From assembly GCA_965215545.1 (NCBI GenBank), contig OZ244066.1, positions 1,860,001 through 1,924,000 of the forward strand: a DNA stretch of 64,000 nucleotides, given 5' to 3'. Below the pieces are notes generated by a model. The model was not told where the DNA came from. It ran no database searches and saw only the letters and a list, made by a program, of their open reading frames with translations. Every line of letters starts with the position of its first letter. Position 1 is the first letter of the stretch. This DNA comes from MPNP01 sp965215545. GTDB taxonomy: Bacteria; Pseudomonadota; Alphaproteobacteria; Rhodobacterales; Rhodobacteraceae. Below, one piece after another: positions 27,890-36,927 of this stretch. The position numbers and the translations under genes are program-made.

Positions 27890-28888
27890 TCATGTCGGAC
27901 CAATCGTCACGACCGTGCCCGTCGCGTGGGATCGCTGGGCACTGTCGGCAAGGATCTGGGCCTGCAATCCGTCATGCTGGTCGGGACGCATGGCGGCACC
28001 GGTCGCAAGGGTGTCAAGGAAGGCCCGCATTTCCTCACGGTAGGCCTCGGCATAGCGCTGAAGGAAAAAATGCTGGCACGGCGCGGTCCGGAAGCCATCG
28101 GCATCGGCCTGGACGAGCATATGTTCGGTCTGGTTGGCGGCCTGCAGCATACCGCGTGCCCCATGCACCTCAATCCGCTGGTCATAGCCGTAGGTGGCCC
28201 GACGCGAATTGGAAATCTGGCAAAGCGCCCCCGAAGCGGTCCGCAATGTGACGGCGGCTGTGTCGATATCTCCAGCTGCGGCGATGGCTGGGTCGACACG
28301 ACAGGCTCCGGCAGCAAAGACCTCCACCGGATCCTCGGCCAGGAGAAAGCGTGCCATGTCCAGATCATGGATCATCATGTCGCGAAACAGCCCGCCGGAT
28401 GACTTGATGTAGTCGATGGGGGGCGGTCCCGGATCCCGCGAGGTCAGGACCACCAGCTCGATCTGTCCCAACGCGCCGTCCTGCAGGCGTTGCGCAAGGG
28501 CGGCAAACGACGGATCAAAACGCCTTTGGAAGGCGGTGAAGAACGGGATTCCCGCTGCGTCAATGGCCTTGATGCTGTCCCGGACCCGGGCCGTGGTGGC
28601 ATCGATGGGTTTCTCACAGAAGATTGCCTTGCCAGCCCGGCAGGCCGCCTTGATGCAGGCGGCATGGGTCGATGTCGGTGTGCCGATGATCACGGCATCA
28701 ATCGACCGGCTCGCGATCAGGGAGTCGGCATCCATGACCTCGGCACCAGACTGCGCAGCCAGCGCGGTGGCCGCGGCGGGATTGACATCCGCCACCGCCA
28801 CCAGACAGGCCCGGTCCTGCAATTGCCCGAGGCTCCGGGCATGCACCGCGCCAATGCGTCCACAGCCAAGCAGACCAACCCCGATCAT
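27890..28888 (-). CDS. iolG: Inositol 2-dehydrogenase
   Basis: The 332-residue Gfo/Idh/MocA protein has the Rossmann motif GLLGCGRIGAVHA at residues 5-17, CEKPI at 91-95, and the catalytic lysine/histidine region DYIKSSGGLFRDMMIHDLDMAR that is typical of IolG. It oxidises myo-inositol to scyllo-inosose with NAD. It is the last gene of the minus-strand iol operon and overlaps the aldolase stop by 4 bp. Convergence with the defence island marks the operon end. Function assignment rests on both motifs and cluster context. Confidence 0.9.
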   Translation of the reverse strand: MIGVGLLGCGRIGAVHARSLGQLQDRACLVAVADVNPAAATALAAQSGAEVMDADSLIASRSIDAVIIGTPTSTHAACIKAACRAGKAIFCEKPIDATTARVRDSIKAIDAAGIPFFTAFQRRFDPSFAALAQRLQDGALGQIELVVLTSRDPGPPPIDYIKSSGGLFRDMMIHDLDMARFLLAEDPVEVFAAGACRVDPAIAAAGDIDTAAVTLRTASGALCQISNSRRATYGYDQRIEVHGARGMLQAANQTEHMLVQADADGFRTAPCQHFFLQRYAEAYREEMRAFLDTLATGAAMRPDQHDGLQAQILADSAQRSHATGTVVTIGPT

Positions 28889-29727
28889 GCTGCCACCCTC
28901 CCTTCGGGGGCCAGAGTCCGCAGCACGGCTCGGGCCGCTGCCTCGAGTGGTGACTCGATGGCAGCAAGGATCGCCACACGATCAAACATGTCGGGCTCGC
29001 GGGCCAGGACAGTGCGCAGGGCGGTGCCAAAGGCCAGTCGCAGTTCGGTTCCTACATTGAATTTGCAGATGCTGGATGTCCGTGCCAGGTGCCGGCGCTG
29101 GGTGACGGGGACTCCCGAGCCGCCGTGGATGACCAGGGGGACATCCGCTGTGGCCTCAATGGCCCGGATCCGTGTCTCGTCGAGAGGACCCTCCGGCCGT
29201 TGGTGCAGGTGGAGATTGCCAACCGAGATGGCCATGGCATCAATTGCCGTGTCGGCAGCAAACCGGGCCGCCTCGGCTGGATCGGTCGCCCGCGATTCGG
29301 CCGCAGGAGACCCCACAAAGCCGATCTCGCCCTCGCAGGAAACACCGGCGGCGTGGGCAAGCATGGCGGCTGCAGCCGTGTCATCGATGTTCTGCTGCAG
29401 GGGCTTGCCGGAACCGTCATACATGATCGAGGTGAATCCGGCGTCGATGGCACTGCGGCACTCATCGAGCGTGTGGGCATGGTCGAGATGGATCACGACC
29501 GGCACCCTGGCCTCATCGGCGAGGGTGCGGAACATGGCCCCGAGCACCGAAAGCGGTGTGTGGACCCGACAGGTCGGACCGGCCTGCAGGATGACGGGCA
29601 GGGCTTCGGCCTCGGCGGCCCGGACATAGGCCCGGGCGTCCTCCCAGCCAAGGCAGACGAGACCGGCAACGGCATAGTTCCCGGCCAGGGCTGGCTGGAG
29701 GACGTCCGCGAGGGTTGTGCTCGTCAT
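28885..29727 (-). CDS. iolJ: Class II aldolase, probable 5-dehydro-2-deoxyphosphogluconate aldolase (IolJ-like)
   Basis: The 280-residue protein is a class II fructose-bisphosphate-type aldolase. It has the zinc-ligand motif HLDHAHT near residue 80, GFTSIMYDGSGKPL, CEGEIGFVG, the sequence GNLHLHQ in the usual GNxHG position, and HGGSGVP with FNVGTELR for phosphate binding. In the iol pathway it would cleave the kinase product to dihydroxyacetone phosphate and malonate semialdehyde. IolJ is class II whereas some alphaproteobacteria use other aldolases, so the assignment leans on its place between iolB and iolG. Start is 10 bp after iolB. Confidence 0.8.
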   Translation of the reverse strand: MTSTTLADVLQPALAGNYAVAGLVCLGWEDARAYVRAAEAEALPVILQAGPTCRVHTPLSVLGAMFRTLADEARVPVVIHLDHAHTLDECRSAIDAGFTSIMYDGSGKPLQQNIDDTAAAAMLAHAAGVSCEGEIGFVGSPAAESRATDPAEAARFAADTAIDAMAISVGNLHLHQRPEGPLDETRIRAIEATADVPLVIHGGSGVPVTQRRHLARTSSICKFNVGTELRLAFGTALRTVLAREPDMFDRVAILAAIESPLEAAARAVLRTLAPEGRVAA

Positions 29728-29737
29728 GGGCTGCCCG

Positions 29738-30580
29738 TCACTTGAATTTGGCCACCATGTCCATGATGCCCGGAATCGTGTGCAACTGTTCGGCGTGGGT
29801 GGGCTGGAAATACTGGATCAGGCTGCGCTGGGTCAGACCACCGAGGATGGTGAAGTAATACATCTCATAGCCCGGCATGACGACACAGGGATGATAGCCG
29901 GCCCTGATGCAGATCGTGGAACCGTCCACGAGGTGGTAGGCCTTGCCGACCGGACTGTCTTCGGGCTGCAGCACCTGCACCCCCATCCCGCAGTTCGGGC
30001 GGAACCGGAAATTGTAGGTCTCGTCATGACGGGTCTCATCAGGGAGACGGTCGGTATCGTGTTTGTGGCTGGGGAATCCCGACCAGCCTCCCTTGCCGAC
30101 GGTGTAGAGTTCCGACACCAACAGGCGGCCCACGCGTCCGTGCTGTTTCTGGCCGAGGATGTGCTTGATCTTGCGATGGGTCTTGGTCTCATCAGAGCCG
30201 TACTGCACCACGTCGAGTTCATCGGAACGCACCGCAAAGGGCTCCAGGCTCTCGGCAAAGCGGGCCCCGGCTACGAAGATCTCCGCCCCGTCGGACCGAC
30301 AGGTGATCACAGATCTCCGCCCCGTCGGGACATAGACCCCTTCGGGTTCACCATCCCAGACATCCTCAGACCGCCCTCCGAGGTCATGGGCAGCAAAACT
30401 GTCAACCTGGACATCGATCCGTCCGGTGGCTGGCACGATACAGGTTTCATACCCCGGTACATCATAGGCAAATGTCTCGCCTGCCGTGAGCTTGACGATG
30501 TTGAAATAGTTCAGCGGCACCGTGTCACTGTCGGCCGGGACAATGGGGTCATTGTGATTGTCGTAGGGGGGAATATGCAT
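29738..30580 (-). CDS. iolB: 5-deoxy-glucuronate isomerase
   Basis: The 280-residue bicupin enzyme converts 5-deoxy-glucuronate to 5-dehydro-2-deoxy-gluconate. Recognisable IolB sequence includes VYVPTGRR, GKGGWSGFPSHKHDTD with metal-ligand histidines, ETYNFRF, the segment PVGKAYHLVDGSTICIRAGY, and HPCVVMPGYEMYYFTILGG. A GGAAGGA lies about seven bases upstream of the ATG, which decides this start over a longer upstream frame. It lies 29 bp after iolC and 10 bp before the aldolase gene in the same operon. Confidence 0.93.
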   Translation of the reverse strand: MHIPPYDNHNDPIVPADSDTVPLNYFNIVKLTAGETFAYDVPGYETCIVPATGRIDVQVDSFAAHDLGGRSEDVWDGEPEGVYVPTGRRSVITCRSDGAEIFVAGARFAESLEPFAVRSDELDVVQYGSDETKTHRKIKHILGQKQHGRVGRLLVSELYTVGKGGWSGFPSHKHDTDRLPDETRHDETYNFRFRPNCGMGVQVLQPEDSPVGKAYHLVDGSTICIRAGYHPCVVMPGYEMYYFTILGGLTQRSLIQYFQPTHAEQLHTIPGIMDMVAKFK

Positions 30581-30609
30581 GGGGTTTCCTTCCAGTGTCC
30601 GGTGTTCAT

Positions 30610-31605
30610 TCAGTCCAGCGGGACCGGTGTGGGGCCCGGATGCCGGGCCAGGAATGTCGCAAGATTCGCCTCGTCGGGCATCGCCGGAGCGCAACCGGGT
30701 CGGGCCACGACAATGGCCGCGCAGGCCGAGCCGCGCAGGACCGATTCGCGCAGGGATTGACCGGCGGCAAGGCCCGAGAGGAACCCGGCCATGAAACTGT
30801 CGCCAGCACCCGTGGGTTTCAGTGCCGTGACCGGGTAGATGCCGGTGGGGATCTCCTCATCGCCAGCCAGGGTGATCGCGCCCCTCTCGCCCATCTTGTA
30901 GATCACGATGGCAGCGCTGGTGCGGGCCAGTTCCCGGGCTTTTTCCAGTCCGCGCTCCCGGGCTCCGGCCATGAAGTCAAATTCCTCATCATTGCCCACG
31001 ATGACATCCGACAGGGATCCAGCTTTTGAAAGAACGTCAGCGGCCACTGCGGCGCTCGGCCATGAATAGGGACGGTAGTCGATGTCAAAGATGATCGGGC
31101 AACGGGCATCCCGTGCCCTGTCGAGGGCATGGAAGGTCGCATCGCGTGAGGGTTCGGCGGCCAGTACCGTTCCCGTGGCAATCAGGGCGCCAAATCGTTC
31201 GATCTCCACCCGCTCAATGTCGGCACGGGTGACCTGGAAGTCCGCAGCCTGGTTGCGGTAGAGTACGGTCTGGTGGTCCGCAACCCGGCTCTCGTAGATG
31301 GCCAGTGAGGTGCGGAACTCACCTCCTGTGGTTCGGATGTATTCCGTGCTGACGCCGTAATGCCGCAGGGCGTTGGTGCAATATCGGCCGACAGCATCAT
31401 CCGATACACTGGTGACAAGGGCAGCCTTGCCGCCGAACTTGCAGATGCCGACCGCGATGTTGGCTGATGAGCCCCCCATTCCGACGATCATCGCGGTCGC
31501 CTCTTCCGTCCGGCTGCCAGCGGGGTCGGGGCTGAGATCCATGCCAACCCGACCCAGGACCACAAAGCGGTTGCTGCGGATGCCGTCGAGAACCCACCCG
31601 TTCAT
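30610..31605 (-). CDS. iolC: 5-dehydro-2-deoxygluconokinase
   Basis: The 331-residue PfkB-family kinase has the N-terminal ligand-binding region VLGRVGMDLSPD and GMGGSSANIAVGICKFG, and the C-terminal ATP/anion-hole motif KPTGAGDSFMAGFLSG with its catalytic aspartate. It phosphorylates 5-dehydro-2-deoxygluconate in inositol breakdown. Its size is that of stand-alone IolC, not the fused IolC-aldolase seen in some alphaproteobacteria, which fits the separate aldolase gene here. It lies about 55 bp downstream of iolD. Confidence 0.92.
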   Translation of the reverse strand: MNGWVLDGIRSNRFVVLGRVGMDLSPDPAGSRTEEATAMIVGMGGSSANIAVGICKFGGKAALVTSVSDDAVGRYCTNALRHYGVSTEYIRTTGGEFRTSLAIYESRVADHQTVLYRNQAADFQVTRADIERVEIERFGALIATGTVLAAEPSRDATFHALDRARDARCPIIFDIDYRPYSWPSAAVAADVLSKAGSLSDVIVGNDEEFDFMAGARERGLEKARELARTSAAIVIYKMGERGAITLAGDEEIPTGIYPVTALKPTGAGDSFMAGFLSGLAAGQSLRESVLRGSACAAIVVARPGCAPAMPDEANLATFLARHPGPTPVPLD

Positions 31606-31660
31606 TGCCGAACCCCTGCAGGGTCGACCGGGGTGACCCATGCACTGGCAGGACCCACTC

Positions 31661-33526
31661 TCAGATCCCCCGGCGCTGGCGGACCCGCTGGGCCTCGATC
31701 TCCCGGTGCCTCTCACGGATGCGGGCATGGTCCGAGACGTGCGGTGTGCCGACCTCCCACCAGGCATGGCCCTGCTCGGTCCAGCCCTCATGGGCGTCGA
31801 CAGACATGATGATCACCGAGGTCCGGTCGGCCTCCTTGGCCCGTTTGAACGCCGCTGCCAGATCGCTGGCAGTGTCGGCCCGTTCGGCACGGGCTCCCAT
31901 GGCGGTCGCATGGGCAACGAAATCAACGGCGAACGGTTGGGGGATCGTCGGAGTATCGGCAAAGAGACAGGTGTAGCTCTCGTTGCCGGTATTGTTCTGG
32001 AGGTTGTTGATGACGGCGAAGCCACCATTGTCGAGAACAAGGATGATGAGCTTCTTTTTCGAGAGAACCGAGGAGTAGATGTCGGTGTTCATCAGGAGGT
32101 AGGATCCGTCTCCGACAAAGACGATCGTGTCCTTGTCCGGTTGCCGCTCCATCTGGGCGATGCGGGCACCCCAACCGCCGGCAATCTCGTACCCCATGCA
32201 GGAAAAACCGAATTCAACATCCACGGTGCCGATCCCGAGCGTGCGCCAATTGGCGGTGATCTCGGCCGGCAGGCCACCGGCAGCGGCCACGATTCGGTCC
32301 TCGGAGTCACACAGGCTGTTCACCACACCAACGGCCTGGGCATAGGAATTGGGGCGATTGCCGGGCCGGATATTGTTGGCAACATAGCTGTCCCACAGCC
32401 GCCGGTGTTCCTGTGCGGTGCTTGTCCAGTCCGCCGGCGCGCGGCAGTCGGCCAGGGCCTCACCAAGTGCCGTCAGGCCACATCGCGCATCCCCGACGAT
32501 CGGCAGGGCCCGGTGCTTGCCGGCATCATGGCGCGCGGTATTGAGGGCAATGAGGCGGGCGTCCATGGCAAAGACCGTCCAGGACCCGGTGGTGAAGTCC
32601 TGCAGTCGGGTGCCAACCGCCAGCACGACATCGGCCTCAGCGGCCATGGCATTGGCGCTGTCGGACCCGGTCACACCGATGGGGCCAATATTGAGTGGGT
32701 GATCGGCGGTCAGGTTGGCCCGCCCGGCGATGGTCTCGACAACCGGAATGCCGGTGGCTTCGGCAAATTCCGTCAGGGCGGGAACGGCCTCGGAGTACTG
32801 CACGCCACCACCGGCAATCAGCAGGGGGCGCTTGGCAGACCGCAGACAGGCGGCCGCCGTGGCAATCTCATCGTGATCGGGCCGGACACGACGGATGCGA
32901 TGCGTCTGTTCGGCAAAGAATGCGACCGGATAGTCACAGGCCCAGCCCTGGACATCCTGAGGCAGGCCGATGAAGGCGGGGCCACAATCGGCCGGATCGA
33001 GCAGGACGGCGAGGGCGGCTGGAAGGGACTGGATGATCTGGGCCGGATGCGTGATGCGGTCCCAGTACCGGGAGACGGGTTGGAAACTGTCGTTGAGGCC
33101 CAGGGCTGGATTGCCGAAGGTCTCGATCTGCTGCAGGACGGGGTCCGGCAGCCGGGTGATGTAGGTGTCACCGCACAGCATCAGAAGCGGGAGTCGATTG
33201 GCATGGGCGAGGGCGGACGCCGTCAGCAGATTCGCCGTTCCCGGTCCTGCCGATGCCGTGCAGAACATGAAGCGTCTGCGCAGATGGTACTTGGCGTAGG
33301 CCGCCGCCGCAAATCCCATACCCTGTTCGTTCTGGCCCCGATACAGGGGCAGGGTCTCGCGGTGATCATGCAGGGCCTCACCGAGACAGGTGACGTTGCC
33401 ATGGCCGAAGATCCCGAACCCGCCGCCGCAGACCCGCTGCGCGGTCCCATCGATCTCGATGAACTGGGCATTCAGCCAGCGGATGATGGCCTGGGCGGTG
33501 GTGAGACGCACCGTCTTCTGGCTCAT
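31661..33526 (-). CDS. iolD: 3D-(3,5/4)-trihydroxycyclohexane-1,2-dione hydrolase
   Basis: The 621-residue ThDP enzyme opens inosose-ring cleavage by hydrolysing the dione to 5-deoxy-glucuronate. It shows YRGQNEQGMGFAAAAYAK with the catalytic glutamate region, a central domain with ETIAGRANL, and the ThDP-binding motif running from GDGSYLLMNTDIY to DNGGFAVINNLQ. Normal IolD length. It is the first gene of the minus-strand iol operon; AGAAAGGA lies about 10 bases before the ATG. The 121-bp gap to the divergent dehydrogenase gene must hold both promoters. Confidence 0.93.
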   Translation of the reverse strand: MSQKTVRLTTAQAIIRWLNAQFIEIDGTAQRVCGGGFGIFGHGNVTCLGEALHDHRETLPLYRGQNEQGMGFAAAAYAKYHLRRRFMFCTASAGPGTANLLTASALAHANRLPLLMLCGDTYITRLPDPVLQQIETFGNPALGLNDSFQPVSRYWDRITHPAQIIQSLPAALAVLLDPADCGPAFIGLPQDVQGWACDYPVAFFAEQTHRIRRVRPDHDEIATAAACLRSAKRPLLIAGGGVQYSEAVPALTEFAEATGIPVVETIAGRANLTADHPLNIGPIGVTGSDSANAMAAEADVVLAVGTRLQDFTTGSWTVFAMDARLIALNTARHDAGKHRALPIVGDARCGLTALGEALADCRAPADWTSTAQEHRRLWDSYVANNIRPGNRPNSYAQAVGVVNSLCDSEDRIVAAAGGLPAEITANWRTLGIGTVDVEFGFSCMGYEIAGGWGARIAQMERQPDKDTIVFVGDGSYLLMNTDIYSSVLSKKKLIILVLDNGGFAVINNLQNNTGNESYTCLFADTPTIPQPFAVDFVAHATAMGARAERADTASDLAAAFKRAKEADRTSVIIMSVDAHEGWTEQGHAWWEVGTPHVSDHARIRERHREIEAQRVRQRRGI

Positions 33527-33647
33527 GAATGCACCGTCCTTTCTCCCTGATTGTCCTGCGAGGCAGGCTGGATTCACGTTGCCAAAACGGACTTTGACAG
33601 TTACTCGATTTGCCGGTGGTTGCAATGGGAATGGAGCGAGACCGGGG

Positions 33648-34760
33648 ATGACGGACATCGGCATCGGCATCATTGGCGGCGGGTATATGGGCAAGGCCCA
33701 CGCCGTGGCCCATGCTGCGGTGGGGGCGGTGTTCAACACCACGCTGCGTCCCCGCCTTGAGATGATTGCCGCCAGCACGGCCAGCACGGCCGCGCGGTAC
33801 CGTGATACCTACGGATTCCGGCGCCATGCCACATCGTGGCAGGAACTCGTGGCTGACCCGCGGGTCGAGGCTGTCATCATTGCAGCGCCCCAGGCCACCC
33901 ATCGGGTCATTGCCGAAGCGGCCTTTGCCCGCGGCAAGCCGGTGTTCTGCGAGAAACCCCTCGGCGCTTCCCACGATGATGCCCGGGCCATGACGGATGC
34001 GGCTCATGCGAGTGGCTGCGTCAACATGGTGGGGTTCAACTATGTGCGCACACCGGCAACCCAATATGCCCGCCGGTTGCTGGCGACCGGTGCCATTGGC
34101 ACCCTTATCTGGTTCCGCGGCGAACACACCGAGGACTTTCATGCCGATCCCTCCCGGTCGGCCACATGGCGCTCCCGGGGGGAGGCCAATGGCACCCTGG
34201 GCGATCTGGCACCCCACATGATCAACGCCGCCCTCGCCCTCGTGGGTCCCATCAAGGCGGTGCAGGCCGACATCGAGACCCTGTATGCGACCCGCGGCGG
34301 CGAACCCGCCACCAATGATGATCAGGTGCAGATGATGTGCCGTTTTGTCTCGGGCGTGATGGGGCATCTGTATTTCAGCCGCACGGCCCATGGTCGGAAG
34401 ATGGGATATGCCTATGAAATCACCGGTTCGCAGGGCGCCATCCGCTTTGACCAGGAGGACCAGAACACCCTCTGGCTCTACCAGACCACCGGCGAGGAAG
34501 CCCGGCGGGGGTTCACCCGGATCCTGACCGGCCCATCCCATCCCGACTATGCCGCCTTCTGTCAGGGTGCCGGCCACGGCACTGGCTATCAGGACCAGAT
34601 CATCATCGAGGCCCGGGATTTCCTGCAGGCCATCGAGACGGGTCAGCCCGTCTGGCCTACCTTCGCGGACGGTCTGGCCGTGGCCGATGTCATTGCCGCC
34701 GCCCGGGTCTCCCACAAGACCCGCTGCTGGCAGGATGTCGCTGGATCCGGAGCGACATGA
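33648..34760 (+). CDS. Gfo/Idh/MocA-family oxidoreductase in the iol cluster
   Basis: The 370-residue dehydrogenase has the Rossmann motif GIIGGGYMGKAHA, AAPQATH, FCEKPLG at about residue 96-102 and the catalytic histidine region GTLGDLAPHMIN. It probably oxidises an inositol isomer or epimer such as scyllo-inositol, or a related sugar; the sequence does not decide. It starts the plus-strand operon divergent from iolD and overlaps iolE by 4 bp (ATGA), so it is co-translated. ATG 33648 is preceded by GGAG and GGGG stretches. Confidence 0.85.
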   Translation: MTDIGIGIIGGGYMGKAHAVAHAAVGAVFNTTLRPRLEMIAASTASTAARYRDTYGFRRHATSWQELVADPRVEAVIIAAPQATHRVIAEAAFARGKPVFCEKPLGASHDDARAMTDAAHASGCVNMVGFNYVRTPATQYARRLLATGAIGTLIWFRGEHTEDFHADPSRSATWRSRGEANGTLGDLAPHMINAALALVGPIKAVQADIETLYATRGGEPATNDDQVQMMCRFVSGVMGHLYFSRTAHGRKMGYAYEITGSQGAIRFDQEDQNTLWLYQTTGEEARRGFTRILTGPSHPDYAAFCQGAGHGTGYQDQIIIEARDFLQAIETGQPVWPTFADGLAVADVIAAARVSHKTRCWQDVAGSGAT

Positions 34761-35653
34761 TGACCATCCGGGTTGGCAATGCCCCCTGTTCCTGGGGTGT
34801 GGAGTTCGCCGAGGATCCCCGCAATCCGGATTGGCGGGATGTGCTGCGGCAGGCCGCAGCAGCCGGCTATGACGGCATCGAGCTCGGCCCGGTGGGCTTC
34901 ATGCCCGAAGACCCATCCCTGGTGGCCGATGCCCTCGCCGAGGCGGGGCTGGAACTCATCGGCGGCGTTGTCTTCCGGGCCTTTCACGATCCGGGCCAAT
35001 GGGAGGATGTGCGCGACGGGGCCGTCCGGACCTGCCGGGCCCTGGCCGCCCATGGGGCCACCGAACTTGTCCTGATCGATTCGATCTCACCCCGCCGGGC
35101 CCCGACTGCCGGGCGCTGGGCGGACGCCGAGCAGATGGATCGGGCCGAATGGACAGCATTCCGGGATCGCCTGGCGACCATTGCCCGGATGGGGGTCGAG
35201 GAGTACGGTCTCACGGTGGGCATGCATGCCCACGCCGCCGGGTTTCTCGATTTCGAGCCGGAGCTTGAACGCCTGCTTGACGCGGTGGATGCGTCCATCC
35301 TGCAGATCTGTTTCGACACCGGTCATCACTCCTATGCCGGCTTTGATCCGGCGGCGTTTGTCGACCGTCACGTCGATCGCATCAGCTACGTGCACTTCAA
35401 GGACATCGATCCCTTGGTCAAGGCCGATGTCATCGCCCATGGCACCGGATTCTATGAGGCATGCGGGCAGGGCATCTTCTGCAATCTTGGTGACGGTGAT
35501 GTGGATTTCCCCCGTATTCGCGCCACTCTCCTCAAGGCCGGTTACACCGGTTGGTGTACAGTCGAACAGGATTGCGATCCCACCCTCGCGACGACCGATC
35601 CCCTGCGTGATGCGCAACGCAACCGGACGTACCTGGCCACAATCGGTTTTTGA
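34757..35653 (+). CDS. iolE: Inosose dehydratase-like TIM-barrel protein
   Basis: The 298-residue protein is a sugar-phosphate isomerase/epimerase-type barrel. It starts IRVGNAPCSWGVEF as IolE proteins do, and has GYDGIELGPVGFMP, GMHAHAAGFL, CFDTGHHSYAG and YVHFKDIDP with metal-ligand histidines and aspartates, and ends with WCTVEQDCDP. IolE dehydrates scyllo-inosose to the dione used by IolD, so it fills the gap between IolG and IolD. It sits on the other strand from the rest of the pathway. IolI-type isomerase activity is the main alternative. Confidence 0.82.
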   Translation: MMTIRVGNAPCSWGVEFAEDPRNPDWRDVLRQAAAAGYDGIELGPVGFMPEDPSLVADALAEAGLELIGGVVFRAFHDPGQWEDVRDGAVRTCRALAAHGATELVLIDSISPRRAPTAGRWADAEQMDRAEWTAFRDRLATIARMGVEEYGLTVGMHAHAAGFLDFEPELERLLDAVDASILQICFDTGHHSYAGFDPAAFVDRHVDRISYVHFKDIDPLVKADVIAHGTGFYEACGQGIFCNLGDGDVDFPRIRATLLKAGYTGWCTVEQDCDPTLATTDPLRDAQRNRTYLATIGF

Positions 35654-35667
35654 GGCCCCGGGGTGTC

Positions 35668-36927
35668 ATGACGTTGAACTGGGGCATTGTCGGCGGCGGG
35701 GAGGGCAGCCAGATCGGTCCAGCCCACCATGTCGGGGCCCGGGCCGACGGACAGTTTGCCCTCAGGGCAGCCGCACCGGATATCGATCCGGTCAGGGGGC
35801 GGGCCTTTGCCCGCGCACTGGGCGTTGCCGACGGTCGTGCCTATGGCGCCTGGCAGGAGATGCTGGAGGCTGAATCCGCCCGGCAGACGGAGCGGCTGGA
35901 TCTGGTCACGGTGGCCACCCCCAACGCCTCGCACTTTGCCATCACACGGGCGTTCCTGGCGGCCGGATTCCATGTCCTGTGTGAAAAGCCCTTGACGATG
36001 ACGGTGCCTGAAGCCGAGGAGATCGTGCAGCTGGCCGCGGCGCGGCACCGGATCTGTGCAGTCAATTACTGCTATTCGGCTTATCCGCTGGTCCGGCACA
36101 TGCGCCAGATGGTTGCGCGCGGTGATCTCGGCGCAGTCCGTGTTGTCGTGGTCAATTTCAGCCATGGCCACCACGCCGATGCCGCCGACGCGGACAATCC
36201 CCGGATCCGCTGGCGTTACGATCCGGCTGTGGCGGGCATGTCAGGCCAGATGGCCGATTGCGGTATTCATGCCCTGCATCTGGCCAGTTTCATCACCGGA
36301 CAGACAGTCGAGAGAATTTCGGCCGACTTTGCCTCCTGTGTCCCCGGGCGGCAGCTGGAGGACGACGCGATGATCAACTTCCGCATGACCACGGGCACCG
36401 TGGGGCGGCTCTGGACGTCGACCGTGGCCATCGGTCGCCAGCACGGGCTCGATATCCAGATTTTCGGGGAGACAGGGGGTCTGCGCTGGTCCCAGGAGCA
36501 ACCCTGCCAGGTCTTCCATCAGACCCTGGGTGGGCGCACCGAGATCATCGAGAAGGGTGAGGGTGGATTGGGTCCGCATGCCGAACGGTTCACCCGGTCT
36601 GTCATCGGTTCCCCCGAGGGCTTCCCGATGGCGATTGCCAACCTCTATCTCGATCTCGCCACGGCCATCCGGGCCAGGCAAGGGCAGGGTCGGGTGTCAG
36701 ACGATCCCCCGTATCCCTCAGCCATCGAGGGTCTGCGCTCCATGACCGCTGTGGCCGCGGCGGTCGCATCGGCCAAGGCTGATGGGGCCTGGCAGGATGC
36801 CCGCCCCGCGCTGGAACGGGGTTCCGGGAAACGGGATGTCCAGGAAAAAGGAACTCAAGGATCCAGGCGACCAGGATCGGGCTGCCAGAGATCAGGGTCT
36901 TTGGAGTCAGACAGTGCCGCCGAGTGA
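35668..36927 (+). CDS. Second Gfo/Idh/MocA-family oxidoreductase
   Basis: The 419-residue protein starts NWGIVGGGEGSQIGPAH, which carries the family glycine motif. It contains ATPNASHF, LCEKPLTM and the catalytic-histidine region GQMADCGIHALHL, and belongs with longer Gfo/Idh/MocA dehydrogenases found in sugar and inositol clusters. Substrate unknown. It is the third gene of the plus-strand iol operon, starting 14 bp after iolE. Its last 21 bp overlap the end of the convergent ABC ATPase gene. The final 30 residues are Gly/Ser/Arg-rich and not conserved-looking, so the C-terminus may have been extended by a lost stop. Confidence 0.82.
   Translation: MTLNWGIVGGGEGSQIGPAHHVGARADGQFALRAAAPDIDPVRGRAFARALGVADGRAYGAWQEMLEAESARQTERLDLVTVATPNASHFAITRAFLAAGFHVLCEKPLTMTVPEAEEIVQLAAARHRICAVNYCYSAYPLVRHMRQMVARGDLGAVRVVVVNFSHGHHADAADADNPRIRWRYDPAVAGMSGQMADCGIHALHLASFITGQTVERISADFASCVPGRQLEDDAMINFRMTTGTVGRLWTSTVAIGRQHGLDIQIFGETGGLRWSQEQPCQVFHQTLGGRTEIIEKGEGGLGPHAERFTRSVIGSPEGFPMAIANLYLDLATAIRARQGQGRVSDDPPYPSAIEGLRSMTAVAAAVASAKADGAWQDARPALERGSGKRDVQEKGTQGSRRPGSGCQRSGSLESDSAAE

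Noticed and set aside
31640..33550. A long plus-strand open frame across iolD
   Set aside because: Antisense to a clear iolD gene, without recognisable sequence.
33378..34715. Minus-strand open frame opposite the MocA-type dehydrogenase
   Set aside because: The plus strand has the full Gfo/Idh/MocA motif set; the minus frame has none.
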